The notes under the pieces are model-generated. The model made no database searches, was not told where the DNA came from, and saw only the letters and a program-made list of their open reading frames with translations. A DNA stretch of 36,850 nt, from assembly GCA_035532475.1 (NCBI GenBank), contig DATKQY010000036.1, forward strand, positions 1-36,850, given 5' to 3'. Both the position numbers and the translations under genes were made by a program. This DNA comes from DATKQY01 sp035532475. GTDB lineage: Bacteria > Actinomycetota > Acidimicrobiia > Acidimicrobiales > Bog-793. Numbering within the stretch: position 1 is the stretch's first letter; every line of letters starts with the position of its first letter. Shown one piece after another: positions 7,985 through 16,015 of this stretch.

Positions 7985-9241
7985 TCACGCGTCGGGCCTG
8001 CCCTGGACGGGAAGGCGCAGCGTGAACGTCGCACCCTCGCCCTCGCGCGAGTCGACCTGCACCGTGCCGTGATGGTTCTGGGCGACGTGGCGGACGATCG
8101 CGAGGCCGAGCCCGGTGCCGCCCGTCGAGCGGCTCCGCCCGTGGTCGACCCGGTAGAAGCGCTCGAAGACCCGCTCGAGATCGCGTGCCGGGATGCCGAT
8201 CCCCTTGTCGTTGACGGAGATGAGGACCTCGTCGTTCTCGGTCCAGCCGCGGCACTCGACGACACCGCCCTCGTAGGAGAACTTCACCGCGTTCTCGAGC
8301 AGGTTGTAGACGGCGGAGGTGAGCTGGCGCCGATCGCCGAGGACGGCCACCGGGGGGGATGGCTCGTCGAGCGTGAGGTCGACGTTGCGCTGGTCGGCCG
8401 CGGCGCGCACGCGCTCAGCGGCCTCGGCCATCACGAGGTTCACGAGGACGGGCTCGCGCGGCGGCGACTCCTCGCTCTCGATGCGCGTCAGGTCGAGCAG
8501 GTCGTCGATGATCCGCGAGATACGGAACGCCTCGGTGTGGATCCGCTGCGCCAGCCGCTGGGACACGGCCGGCTCCGTCTCGGCGAGGAGGGTCTCAGCG
8601 AGCAGGCCGAGGGCTCCCATGGGCGTCTTCAGCTCATGGCTGACGTTCGCGACGAAGTCGCGGCGGACCTCCTCGAGCCTCCGCCGCTCCGAGACGTCCT
8701 CGATCACGGCGATCACGCCGAGCGCCCGCTGGCCGTTGTCGATGCTCTGCGTGCGCACGTTCAACGTCCGGCGTGGCGGGCCGTAGAGCTCGAGCGTGCG
8801 CTCCTCCGACGCGCCCGGAGCCGTCGCTGCGAGCAGCTCGTCGACGGCCTGGGCGGCGAGCGCGTCCCCGTGGCGGTTCCCCATCAGCGCGATGGCTCTC
8901 GCGTTCCTGAAGACCGGCTCGCCGTGCTCGTCGCAGACGAGGACGGCCTGAGGCAGGGTGTCGAGCGCCCGCCGGAGGCGGATGGCGTCTGCGCTCGACT
9001 CGGCGACGGCCTCGGCGGCCCGGTCCGTCGCCCGCTCCACGTAGTTCAAGGACTCTTCGAGGTTGTGCGGCTCGACCGCCTCCGCCTCCGCGCCGAGGCG
9101 GCTACCGAGCGCCAGCAGGCGCTGGCGCAGCCCGCGCACCCCCCGTCGTCCCCCGAGCAGGTACGCGAGCACGACGGCGGCGATCACGATGACCGCCGCG
9201 ATGACGAAGTCGAGGGCCGAGACGCCGACCGTTGCTGTCAC
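7985..9241 (-). CDS. senX3: sensor histidine kinase, SenX3/PhoR-like
   Basis: 418 residues from GTG at 9241. One membrane helix near the N-terminus (FVIAAVIVIAAVVLAYLLG), then a PAS-like domain (TLPQAVLVCDEHGEPVFRNARA). H-box FVANVSHELKTPMGAL carries the phosphorylated His. N-box NLLENAVKFS, G1 DKGIGIP, F-box RFYRVDHGRSR and G2 GGTGLGLAIV complete the kinase domain. There is only a single N-terminal anchor and no periplasmic sensor domain, as in SenX3, where sensing depends on the Pst system and PhoU. The frame continues upstream to 9340, so a longer protein is possible. It is co-directional with regX3. Confidence 0.9.
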   Translation of the reverse strand: MTATVGVSALDFVIAAVIVIAAVVLAYLLGGRRGVRGLRQRLLALGSRLGAEAEAVEPHNLEESLNYVERATDRAAEAVAESSADAIRLRRALDTLPQAVLVCDEHGEPVFRNARAIALMGNRHGDALAAQAVDELLAATAPGASEERTLELYGPPRRTLNVRTQSIDNGQRALGVIAVIEDVSERRRLEEVRRDFVANVSHELKTPMGALGLLAETLLAETEPAVSQRLAQRIHTEAFRISRIIDDLLDLTRIESEESPPREPVLVNLVMAEAAERVRAAADQRNVDLTLDEPSPPVAVLGDRRQLTSAVYNLLENAVKFSYEGGVVECRGWTENDEVLISVNDKGIGIPARDLERVFERFYRVDHGRSRSTGGTGLGLAIVRHVAQNHHGTVQVDSREGEGATFTLRLPVQGRPDA

Positions 9242-9362
9242 GGGCGTTCCCGTGCGGACTGCACGGCTCCAGCATGGCAGCTCCCGGGTCGGTGGTCGGC
9301 CGTCTGCGGGGGACACCACCGGGCGATGCACGAGACCCATTGAAACAACATGAACGCGCGTC

Positions 9363-9499
9363 TAGGGTGATCGCGGCGCCGGGTTGAGTCCCCGGCGGCA
9401 CCTCTCGGGGCGCGGACATGTCGCACGGCGGCCGCGGCGCCCCCTTTCGCGAAACCCGACGGGCCGCCGCGCGGGCGGCCCGGGACCACGGAGGTACGA
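9363..9499 (+). promoter_or_regulatory. promoter and structured leader of the type IV secretion cassette
   Basis: A TAGGGT -10 candidate lies at 9363-9368, identical to that of hemE. The leader of about 125 nt holds two perfect stem-loops: 9378-9396 (GCCGGG/CCCGGC) and 9461-9481 (GGGCCGCC/GGCGGCCC, 5-nt loop). The second sits 9-10 nt before the GGAGG at 9490-9494. No PHO-box repeat is seen. A long structured leader is unlike the leaderless genes nearby and suggests post-transcriptional control or attenuation. This is inference from inverted repeats only. Confidence 0.4.
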
Positions 9500-9500
9500 G

Positions 9501-9815
9501 GTGCCGATGCTCCATGTCGCTCTTGGCGCGCGTCTCGCCAGCGGGCTCATCACGCTCACGCCCGACAGCTCCGCCCTGCCCGGCAGCTCAGCGCTGCAGA
9601 CGCTCGCCAACGGCATCGGCTGGTGGGGCCTGCTCGCGTCGCTCGTCGGCCTGGTCGTCGGCGCGGCCACGTGGGCCCTCGGGTCCCACACGAACAACTA
9701 CCAGCACGCGTCCACCGGCCGGCGCGCCGTGCTCGTCTCCGGCGCCGCCTGTCTGATCATCGGGGCGGCGCCGCCGTTGCTCAACTTCTTGTTCAGCCTC
9801 GGCGGGAAGGCCTGA
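9501..9815 (+). CDS. DUF6112-type small membrane protein of actinobacterial conjugation modules
   Basis: 104 residues. A first hydrophobic segment (WWGLLASLVGLVVGAATWALG) is followed by the short polar turn SHTNNYQHASTGRRAVLVSG and a second hydrophobic segment ending NFLFSLGGKA. The GSHxNNYQ-xxxGRRAVLVSG core is the mark of the DUF6112 family found with SCO6880/SCO6881 proteins in actinobacterial integrative elements. By size and topology it is in the position of a VirB2/TrbC-like pilin subunit, but that role is inferred. GTG at 9501 has GGAGG 6 nt upstream, which fixes the start; the frame is open upstream without meaning. It is the first gene of a five-gene operon, with a 5-nt gap to the next gene. 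Confidence 0.78.
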   Translation: MPMLHVALGARLASGLITLTPDSSALPGSSALQTLANGIGWWGLLASLVGLVVGAATWALGSHTNNYQHASTGRRAVLVSGAACLIIGAAPPLLNFLFSLGGKA

Positions 9816-9820
9816 GCTCG

Positions 9821-10975
9821 GTGGACGCCGCCCTGGTCCTCGGCGCCGGTGCCGGCCTCGGCGACCGCCCGGCAGCCTCCAGTCTGGTCGTGGCGGGCGT
9901 GCCGCTACTCGGCGCCGGCCTCGCCCGGGTGCTCCTGGAGGCGGTCACGTCGTGGGTCGTCGCCGGTGCGGCCAGCTTCGTCTCGGCGCTCGGCAGCGTC
10001 CTGCAGGCGACGACCCAGCCAGATCTCGGCACAGGCTTCCAGCACGAGCTCACCGTCATGGCCGAGATCGGGGCTCTGCTCGCGCTGCCCTTCCTCGTGC
10101 TCGCGGCGGTCCACGCGCTGGTGCGCCAGGACGTCGGCCTGCTCCTCAGGGCGGCGCTGGTCCGCCTGCCACTCGCCGTGCTCCTCGGGGCAGGCGCGGC
10201 CCAGCTCGTCGAGCTGGCGCTCGCCGCGACCGACGAGCTCTCATCCTCCCTCGCCGGAGCGAACGGTGCTCCGGCGAGGACGCTCGTCGCCCACCTGGTC
10301 ACCGTTCTCGCGGGGAGCGGGCCCGGTGCGGCACCGCTGGCGGGCTTCGCCGGGCTGCTCATCGCCGGGTCGGCGGCGGTCGTCGCGCTCGTCCTCTGGC
10401 TCGAGCTCGTCGTGCGGTCGGCAGCAGTTGCGGTGGCGACGCTCTTCTTGCCGATAGCGCTCGCGGGGATCGTCTGGCCGGCGAGCGCGCACTGGGCGCG
10501 ACGCCTCGGCGAGACGATCGCCGCGCTGGTGCTCTCCAAACTCGTCGTCGTCGGCGTGCTCACGCTCGCTGCCAGCACCCTCGTGGACCGAGGCGGCGTC
10601 TCCGGCATGGTCGAGGGGGTGGCCCTGCTGCTCCTCGCGACGCTCTCGCCCTTCGCCCTGCTGCGGCTGATCCCGATGGTCGAGGCGGGGGCCGTCGGCC
10701 AGCTCGAGGGCGCTGCCCGGCTCGGCGGGCGAGCGGCCCGGTCTGCGGCATCCAACGCCGCCGGGCTCGCGCTCGGGTTCGCGACCGGCGGCGACACGGC
10801 CGCCGGAGCCGGGGCGCCGACCGTGGTCGACGACGTCGGGCAGGCGACCGGCGTGGCGCGCGACTCGCCGGACGTCCTCGCAGACGCCGGGCGGATCACC
10901 GCCGATCTCGAGGCGAGCGACGCCGCCCGCCGCGGGGACGCGCCGGCGGACGGGACCGGCGATGACCGAGGCTGA
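9821..10975 (+). CDS. polytopic membrane protein, TrbL/VirB6-like (SCO6881 type)
   Basis: 384 residues with about six to eight hydrophobic segments, for example GALLALPFLVLAAVHAL, LLIAGSAAVVALVLWLELVV, AAVAVATLFLPIALAGIVWPA and LVVVGVLTLAAS, then a hydrophilic Ala/Asp-rich cytoplasmic tail after residue 300. The pattern (many helices, a long helix pair around RSAAVAVATLFLPIA, polar C-terminus) fits the TrbL/VirB6 inner-membrane channel family and the SCO6881 group in actinobacterial elements. Starts at GTG 9821, 5 nt after the preceding stop. The last 14 bp overlap the next gene. Likely role: the inner-membrane pore of the translocon. Assignment rests on topology and gene order more than on motifs. 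Confidence 0.65.
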   Translation: MDAALVLGAGAGLGDRPAASSLVVAGVPLLGAGLARVLLEAVTSWVVAGAASFVSALGSVLQATTQPDLGTGFQHELTVMAEIGALLALPFLVLAAVHALVRQDVGLLLRAALVRLPLAVLLGAGAAQLVELALAATDELSSSLAGANGAPARTLVAHLVTVLAGSGPGAAPLAGFAGLLIAGSAAVVALVLWLELVVRSAAVAVATLFLPIALAGIVWPASAHWARRLGETIAALVLSKLVVVGVLTLAASTLVDRGGVSGMVEGVALLLLATLSPFALLRLIPMVEAGAVGQLEGAARLGGRAARSAASNAAGLALGFATGGDTAAGAGAPTVVDDVGQATGVARDSPDVLADAGRITADLEASDAARRGDAPADGTGDDRG

Positions 10976-12488
10976 GAAGCGGGCCCGCTTCCGCTTCGGG
11001 CCCCGTGACCGCCGTGGGCTCGTCGCGGGCGTCCGCACCGGCCAGCTCGGTGTCGTGGCGGCCTCCCTCGCTTGCGCCGTGGGTCTCGTCCGGGGCCTGC
11101 ACGGCCCTCCGGCTGCCGTCGCAGGGGCGGGCGCCGCCCTCGCCGGGGCCGCCGCAGCCTGTTGGCCACTTCGCGGCCGGACGCTCGAGCAGTGGCTCCC
11201 CGTCACCGTGCGCTTCATCGCGTCGCGACGCAGGACGTCGAGCGGCGTACCGGCCGACCAGCGCCGCGCCCCGTCGAGGAGGCGAGCGCCAGAGCCCCTG
11301 GCTCGTCTCGAGGTCGTCGAGGCCGCCACCGCGGGCAGCCGGGCGATCGGTGCGGTGCACGACACCCGGCAGGGGACGCTCACCGCGGTGTGCTCCCTCG
11401 GCGGGGAGTCGTTCGCGCTCCTCGCCGAGGAGGAGCGCTCGCGGCGGGTGGGCGCCTGGTCCGCGGTGCTCGCGTCCGTCGCCCGCGAGCGCGCGGCGCT
11501 GCACCGCTTGCAGTGGGTGTCGCGCACGCTTCCCGATCCCCGCGAGCAGCTGCGACGAGCCGGGCCTTCGGCCCGGTCCCCGGCCGCCCGCGTCGCGGCC
11601 GGGCGCGCCTCGGCCGGCTCGGGCACGCCCGGGCCGGGCACGGAGATCGAGCCCCGGGGCGCGCACGCCCCGCGTCGTGATGCGATGGCGGTCGCGGTCG
11701 CGGCACAGTCGTACGCGACGCTGGTGCGACTCGAGGCCGAGCACGCCCTCCGTCACGAGCTGCTGCTCGCCGTCACGGTCCGTGTGCGCAGCGCCCGGGC
11801 GGGCGGCACCGGGCTCGCCGAGGCGGCCGCCGTGCTCGCCGACGAGGTCGATTCAATGGAGCGACGGTGCCGCGAAGCGGGCCTCCCGGTCGATGGTGCC
11901 CTCTCTCCCGTCGGGCTGCGCGCGGCCCTGCGGCGGGGGCTGGAGGTGCGGTCGCGCACCGGCCCGCGCCCGACCCACCCGTGGCCGGCCGTCCTCGAGG
12001 AGCGCTGGACGTCTGCGCGGACCGACGGCACCTGGCACGCGACGTTCTGGATCGCCGAGTGGCCCCGCACCGACGTCGGCAGCGACTTCCTGCTGCCGCT
12101 CCTCCTCGGGTGTTCCGAGCGCAGGAGCATCTCCGTCGTGATGTCCCCGATCGCGCCGCTGCGAGCCGTGCGCGCCGCCGAGCACGCCCGGACCTCGACC
12201 GTGGCCGACGCCGAGCTGCGCCGCCGGCACGGCTTCGCGGTGACGGCGCGGGCCCGCCACGAGCACGACGCCGTCGTCCGGCGCGAGTCCGAGCTTGCCG
12301 AGGGGCACGCCGGCTACCGCTTCTCCGGCTACGTGACGGTGAGCGCGCCGGGTCGGGCCGAGCTCGAGCGCGCCTGCGGGCGTGTCGAGCAGGCCGCGGC
12401 GCTCGCCCGCCTCGAGCTGCTCCGCCTCAACGGCAGCCAGGCGGAGGCGCTCTGCTGCACCTTGCCGATCGGACGCGGGTGCGCATGA
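10962..12488 (+). CDS. SCO6880-type protein: VirB3-like anchor plus VirB4 N-terminal domain
   Basis: 508 residues. FRFGPRDRRGL leads into two close membrane helices (about residues 27-45 and 50-68), as in PrgI/VirB3-like proteins. The rest is soluble. It ends with GYRFSGYVTVSAPGRAELE and LLRLNGSQAEALCCTLPIGRG, the pattern that closes the N-terminal (CagE/TrbE) domain of VirB4 proteins (typically Q-x-x-A-x-x-x-LPLG). No Walker motifs are present; these lie in the next gene, whose ATG overlaps this stop (ATGA). I infer that VirB4 is split here, with the N-terminal half fused to a VirB3-like anchor. The start ATG overlaps the upstream gene by 14 bp. Confidence 0.7.
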   Translation: MTEAEKRARFRFGPRDRRGLVAGVRTGQLGVVAASLACAVGLVRGLHGPPAAVAGAGAALAGAAAACWPLRGRTLEQWLPVTVRFIASRRRTSSGVPADQRRAPSRRRAPEPLARLEVVEAATAGSRAIGAVHDTRQGTLTAVCSLGGESFALLAEEERSRRVGAWSAVLASVARERAALHRLQWVSRTLPDPREQLRRAGPSARSPAARVAAGRASAGSGTPGPGTEIEPRGAHAPRRDAMAVAVAAQSYATLVRLEAEHALRHELLLAVTVRVRSARAGGTGLAEAAAVLADEVDSMERRCREAGLPVDGALSPVGLRAALRRGLEVRSRTGPRPTHPWPAVLEERWTSARTDGTWHATFWIAEWPRTDVGSDFLLPLLLGCSERRSISVVMSPIAPLRAVRAAEHARTSTVADAELRRRHGFAVTARARHEHDAVVRRESELAEGHAGYRFSGYVTVSAPGRAELERACGRVEQAAALARLELLRLNGSQAEALCCTLPIGRGCA

Positions 12489-13729
12489 GACTCCCTGCGC
12501 ACGAGGCGACCACGGCGCAGCTCGGGGCGCTGTACCCCTTCGTGACGAGCCGCACGCTGCCGGCCCCCGGCGTGCTGGTCGGCCGCGACGTGTTCGGGGG
12601 CGCCTTCGTCCACGATCCCTTCGAGCTGTACGCAGCAGGCGTCCTGACCAACCCGAACGTCCTCGTCCTCGGCCAGATCGGGCGCGGCAAGAGCGCGTTC
12701 GTGAAGACCTACCTCTACCGACAGGCCGCGTTCGGTCGGCGGGTCGTGGTCCTCGATCCGAAGGGCGAGTACGGCCCGTTGGCGCGAGCGCTCGGTGTCG
12801 AGCCGATCCTGCTCGAGCCCGGGGGCGCGGTCCGGCTCAATCCGCTCGACGCGCCCCGGGCCGGCGGCCCGGGCGCGGCAGAGGAGACGTCCCGGCGCCG
12901 GCTCGCGCTGCTCTCGGCGCTCGCCTCGGCGTGCCTCGACCGCCCGCTCCGCCCCGTTGAGCACACGGCGCTCGAGCTCGCCCTCACCGGAGCGTCCGCG
13001 GACATGCGTCCTCCGACGCTCCCCGAGGTCGTCGAGGCGCTGCTGTCGCCAACGGTCGCGTCGGCGCGCGCCGTGGCGAGCGACGTCGCGACGCTGCGGG
13101 CCGAGGCGCGCGACGTGGCGCTCGAGCTGCGTCGCCTCGTCCACGGGGAGCTGCGGGGGATGTTCGACGGTCCCACCACCACCGGGATCGACCTGCACGG
13201 CCCGGCGGTCGTCCTCGATCTCTCCGCCGTCTACCATTCGCCCGCGCTCGGCGCCCTCGTCACCTGCGCAGCGGCCGCGCTGGAGGCCGGCTGGCGCGCG
13301 GGCACGGGCGAGCGGACGCTCCTCGTCGTCGACGAGGCCTGGGCGGTCCTCGCCAACCTGGGCGTCGCCCGCTTCCTCCAGTCGTCGTGGAAGCTGGCGC
13401 GAGCCCACGGCGTCGCGAACGTCGCCGTGCTGCACCGCGTCTCGGACCTCGCGAGCGCGGGCGGCGCCGGCAGCGTCGGGGCCCGCATCGCCGAGGGCCT
13501 GCTCGCCGACTCCGAGACGCTCGTCTGCTACGCCCAGGGCGCGGGCGAGGTGCCCGCGGCGTCAGCGGCGCTCGGTCTTGGCGAGGCCGAGTCCCGTCTC
13601 CTCCCCCGGCTAGGGCGCGGTGTGGCGCTGTGGCGTGTCGCCGGCCGGTCCTTCCTCGTCGAGCACCGGATCGCGCCCGGCGAGCGTGCCCTCGTCGACA
13701 CCGACGCCCGCCTCCTCCCGCTCCGGTGA
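12485..13729 (+). CDS. VirB4-like conjugation ATPase (ATPase domain only)
   Basis: 414 residues. It opens with TTAQLGALYPFVTSRTLPAPGVLVGRD, the segment that precedes the ATPase core in VirB4. Walker A GQIGRGKSAF lies at about residue 60, followed by VVVLDPKGEYGPLARALG, VRLNPLDAP, Walker B TLLVVDEAWAVL and the arginine-finger region near FLQSSWKLARAHGVANVAVLH. The usual VirB4 of about 800 residues is halved because the N-terminal domain is in the preceding gene. The ATG at 12485 overlaps that stop, and its own stop overlaps the GTG of the coupling protein. Cytoplasmic, membrane-associated hexameric motor by homology. Confidence 0.88.
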   Translation: MRLPAHEATTAQLGALYPFVTSRTLPAPGVLVGRDVFGGAFVHDPFELYAAGVLTNPNVLVLGQIGRGKSAFVKTYLYRQAAFGRRVVVLDPKGEYGPLARALGVEPILLEPGGAVRLNPLDAPRAGGPGAAEETSRRRLALLSALASACLDRPLRPVEHTALELALTGASADMRPPTLPEVVEALLSPTVASARAVASDVATLRAEARDVALELRRLVHGELRGMFDGPTTTGIDLHGPAVVLDLSAVYHSPALGALVTCAAAALEAGWRAGTGERTLLVVDEAWAVLANLGVARFLQSSWKLARAHGVANVAVLHRVSDLASAGGAGSVGARIAEGLLADSETLVCYAQGAGEVPAASAALGLGEAESRLLPRLGRGVALWRVAGRSFLVEHRIAPGERALVDTDARLLPLR

Positions 13730-15633
13730 CGCCTCGGGGTGGCCACGGGACGTCTGTTCGGGCGCGGCCTGCCTTCCCCGGGTCACGGCCCGGCGCGCCG
13801 GTCCGCAGGCCGGGCGGGGCCACCGCCCCCGGGCGCGCGGAGCCGGCGGCGTGCCTCGCCGTCATCGCCGTCGCGGTGCTCGCGCTGGCCTGCTGGGCGG
13901 CGTCGGGGATCGACGCCGTGCTCGGCGGGCACGGGTGGCGAGACGTCCCGCTGCGCGCCGCCCCGGCACTGGTGCTGCGCATCCTGGTCGATCCCTCCTC
14001 GCCCGTTCGCGCCTTCCCCCGGGGACTTCGTCCCGATCTGCCTGGCGCAACCGGTTGGTGGGCGACGGTCGCGCTGGTGCTCGCCACGGCGGCGGCGGGC
14101 GTCGTCGGCGCGACGATGGTGGTCCGGCGGGTGGTCGGGCGAGCGCGTCCGGGGACGGGCCCGGCGCCGCGTGGCAAGGGCACCAGCGCCAGCGCCACCT
14201 GGGCGGCGTCGTCCGAGCTCCGACCGCTCGCCGTGCGGGCAGCCGGTTCGGGTCGCCTCGTCCTCGGCCGGGCGGGCCGGCGCCTCGTCGCCGCCGAGCG
14301 GGGACACTCGCTCCTCGTCGTCGGCCCGAGCCAGTCCGGCAAGACGACCGGTCTCGCGATCCCTGCCATCCTCGAGTGGCAGGGACCCGTCTTGGCGACG
14401 AGCGTGAAGACGGACCTCGTGCGCGACACGCTGGCGTGGCGCCGCCGGGTCGGGACGAGCCTCGTCTACGACCCCGCCGGGGTCTCCGGCCTGCGCAGCG
14501 CCGGCTGGTCGCCGCTCGCGGCGTCGGCCAGCTGGGCCGGTGCACGTCGCGTCGCGGCCGCCCTCTGCTCGGTGGCCCGCGCCGGCGGCGCCGGGCTGGA
14601 TGACGCGGCGTTCTGGTACGCGACGGCGGAGAAGCTCCTCGCCCCGCTCCTCTTCGCAGCAGCGAGCTCTGGCGGATCGATGCCCGACGTGGTCCGTTGG
14701 GTCGACACCGAGGAGGTGGACGAGGTCCTCTTCGCGCTCGAGCTCGCCGGGGTCGACGAGGCGGTCCGGGCGGCGGAGGCGAGCTTCGGCCGCGAGGATC
14801 GCCAGCGCAGCTCGGTCTACACGACCGCCGAGACGGTACTGGCGGCGTTCGCCGATCCGTCGGTGGCGGCGACGACCGAGCACCACGAGCTGGACCCGGC
14901 GCTGCTCCTCGACGGCGGGCACCACACCTTCTACCTGGTCGCCCCATCCCACGAGCAGGAGCGGCTGCAGACCGTGTTCGTCGCGATCCTTCGCAGCGTC
15001 GTCGAGGCGGCCTTCGAGACGGCGTCGCGCGCCGACCGTGCGCTCGACCCGCCGCTGCTCGTCGTGCTCGATGAGGCCGCCAACGTCGCACCCCTCGCCG
15101 GCCTCGACGCGCTGGCGGCGACGGCGTCCTCGCACGGGATCCAGGTCGTCACCGTCTGGCAGGACCTCGCCCAGGTGGAGGCACGCTACGGCGCGCGCTG
15201 GGCCACCGTCGTGAACAACCACCGGGCGAAGCTCGTCTGCTCTGGTGTCGCTGATCCCGCGACCCTCGAGCACGTCAGCCGGCTCGTCGGCGACGAGGAC
15301 CACGTCGTCGACTCGACGACGGTCGACGAGCACGGCGCCACGACGCGCACGGCCAGCCTCGCGACCCGCCGGCTCCTGCCCGCCGACATGCTGCGGAGGC
15401 TGGCGCCGGGCGAGGCGGTGCTCCTCTACGGCCATCTCCCGCCGGTGCATCTCGCGCTGCGGCCCTTCTTCGCGGAGCGCTCCCTCCGCCGGCTCATGTC
15501 GGTCGCTCACGCCGGGGCTCGGCGCGACGCGCCCCCGAGCGGCGGTCCGGTCGTCTGGTCGGCGCTGCTCAGCTCGTGGCGCGGTCGACGAAGGGCGCGA
15601 GCACTGCCCCGGCAACCGCCGCGCCGACGGTGA
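13726..15633 (+). CDS. type IV coupling protein, VirD4/TraG family
   Basis: 635 residues. Two N-terminal membrane helices (about residues 45-63 and 108-130), then the RecA-like motor: Walker A VVGPSQSGKTTGL, TSVKTDLVRDTLAWRR, YDPAG and GWSPL, Walker B LLVVLDEAANVAPL, and HGIQVVTVWQDLAQVEARYG with the sensor Gln. This is the TraG/VirD4 signature order (K-T-D and W-Q-D-x-x-Q). The GTG at 13726 overlaps the VirB4 stop as GTGA. Its last 65 bp overlap, tail to tail, the minus-strand membrane protein at 15569-16015. In conjugation such proteins bring the relaxase-DNA substrate to the channel; no relaxase is encoded nearby, so the substrate here is open. Confidence 0.9.
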   Translation: MTPRGGHGTSVRARPAFPGSRPGAPVRRPGGATAPGRAEPAACLAVIAVAVLALACWAASGIDAVLGGHGWRDVPLRAAPALVLRILVDPSSPVRAFPRGLRPDLPGATGWWATVALVLATAAAGVVGATMVVRRVVGRARPGTGPAPRGKGTSASATWAASSELRPLAVRAAGSGRLVLGRAGRRLVAAERGHSLLVVGPSQSGKTTGLAIPAILEWQGPVLATSVKTDLVRDTLAWRRRVGTSLVYDPAGVSGLRSAGWSPLAASASWAGARRVAAALCSVARAGGAGLDDAAFWYATAEKLLAPLLFAAASSGGSMPDVVRWVDTEEVDEVLFALELAGVDEAVRAAEASFGREDRQRSSVYTTAETVLAAFADPSVAATTEHHELDPALLLDGGHHTFYLVAPSHEQERLQTVFVAILRSVVEAAFETASRADRALDPPLLVVLDEAANVAPLAGLDALAATASSHGIQVVTVWQDLAQVEARYGARWATVVNNHRAKLVCSGVADPATLEHVSRLVGDEDHVVDSTTVDEHGATTRTASLATRRLLPADMLRRLAPGEAVLLYGHLPPVHLALRPFFAERSLRRLMSVAHAGARRDAPPSGGPVVWSALLSSWRGRRRARALPRQPPRRR

Positions 15634-16015
15634 GGCCGAGCACGAGCCAGCGGGAACGCCGCGGGAGCTCGCCGAAGCCGAGGACCGTCGCCGCCGTGTC
15701 TCCCGCGTCCGCGAGTGCCCCCGCCTCCACCCAGCCGCGGACGGGAGCGCCGTCGCGGGCAGCCATCACGGCGCCGAGCCCGAGTGCGAGGTCACGCCCG
15801 CCGAGGGTCCGCGCGAACAGTCGTACCGCGGGACGCTTGGCCTCGTCCGGCCCGACCCACGGCGCGGCCGGGAGGGCCGGCACGGCGAGCGCGGTGATGC
15901 CGAGGAGCGCTCGGAGCGCGCCGAGCCCGACGGCGAGGCGGCGCGCGAGCTGCGGGTCGAGGGCGCGGGTGGGGCAGACCCGGGTCGCCGATCGCGCCGC
16001 GACCACGAGCCTCAC
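15569..16015 (-). CDS. small membrane protein downstream of the phosphate symporter (DUF4267-like?)
   Basis: 148 residues. Hydrophobic segments appear around ALRALLGITALAVPALPAAPW and WLVLGLTVGAAVAGAVLAPFVD, with RTLGGRDLALGLGAVMAARDG between them, a pattern common to small DUF4267/DUF4345-like membrane proteins. The GTG at 16015 overlaps the TGA of the MFS gene (GTGA), so the two are coupled. The 3' end overlaps the coupling-protein gene by 65 bp on the other strand. The function is unknown; being downstream of a PHO-box promoter it is probably induced with the symporter. Confidence 0.65.
   Translation of the reverse strand: MRLVVAARSATRVCPTRALDPQLARRLAVGLGALRALLGITALAVPALPAAPWVGPDEAKRPAVRLFARTLGGRDLALGLGAVMAARDGAPVRGWVEAGALADAGDTAATVLGFGELPRRSRWLVLGLTVGAAVAGAVLAPFVDRATS

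Noticed and set aside
9336..9368. Possible PHO box upstream of senX3
   Set aside because: TCA-type cores occur but at 17- and 10-nt spacing rather than 11; not comparable to the two clear arrays.
12329..13435. 368-codon minus-strand frame opposite the VirB4 ATPase
   Set aside because: Biased composition and no motifs; the plus strand carries both Walker motifs.
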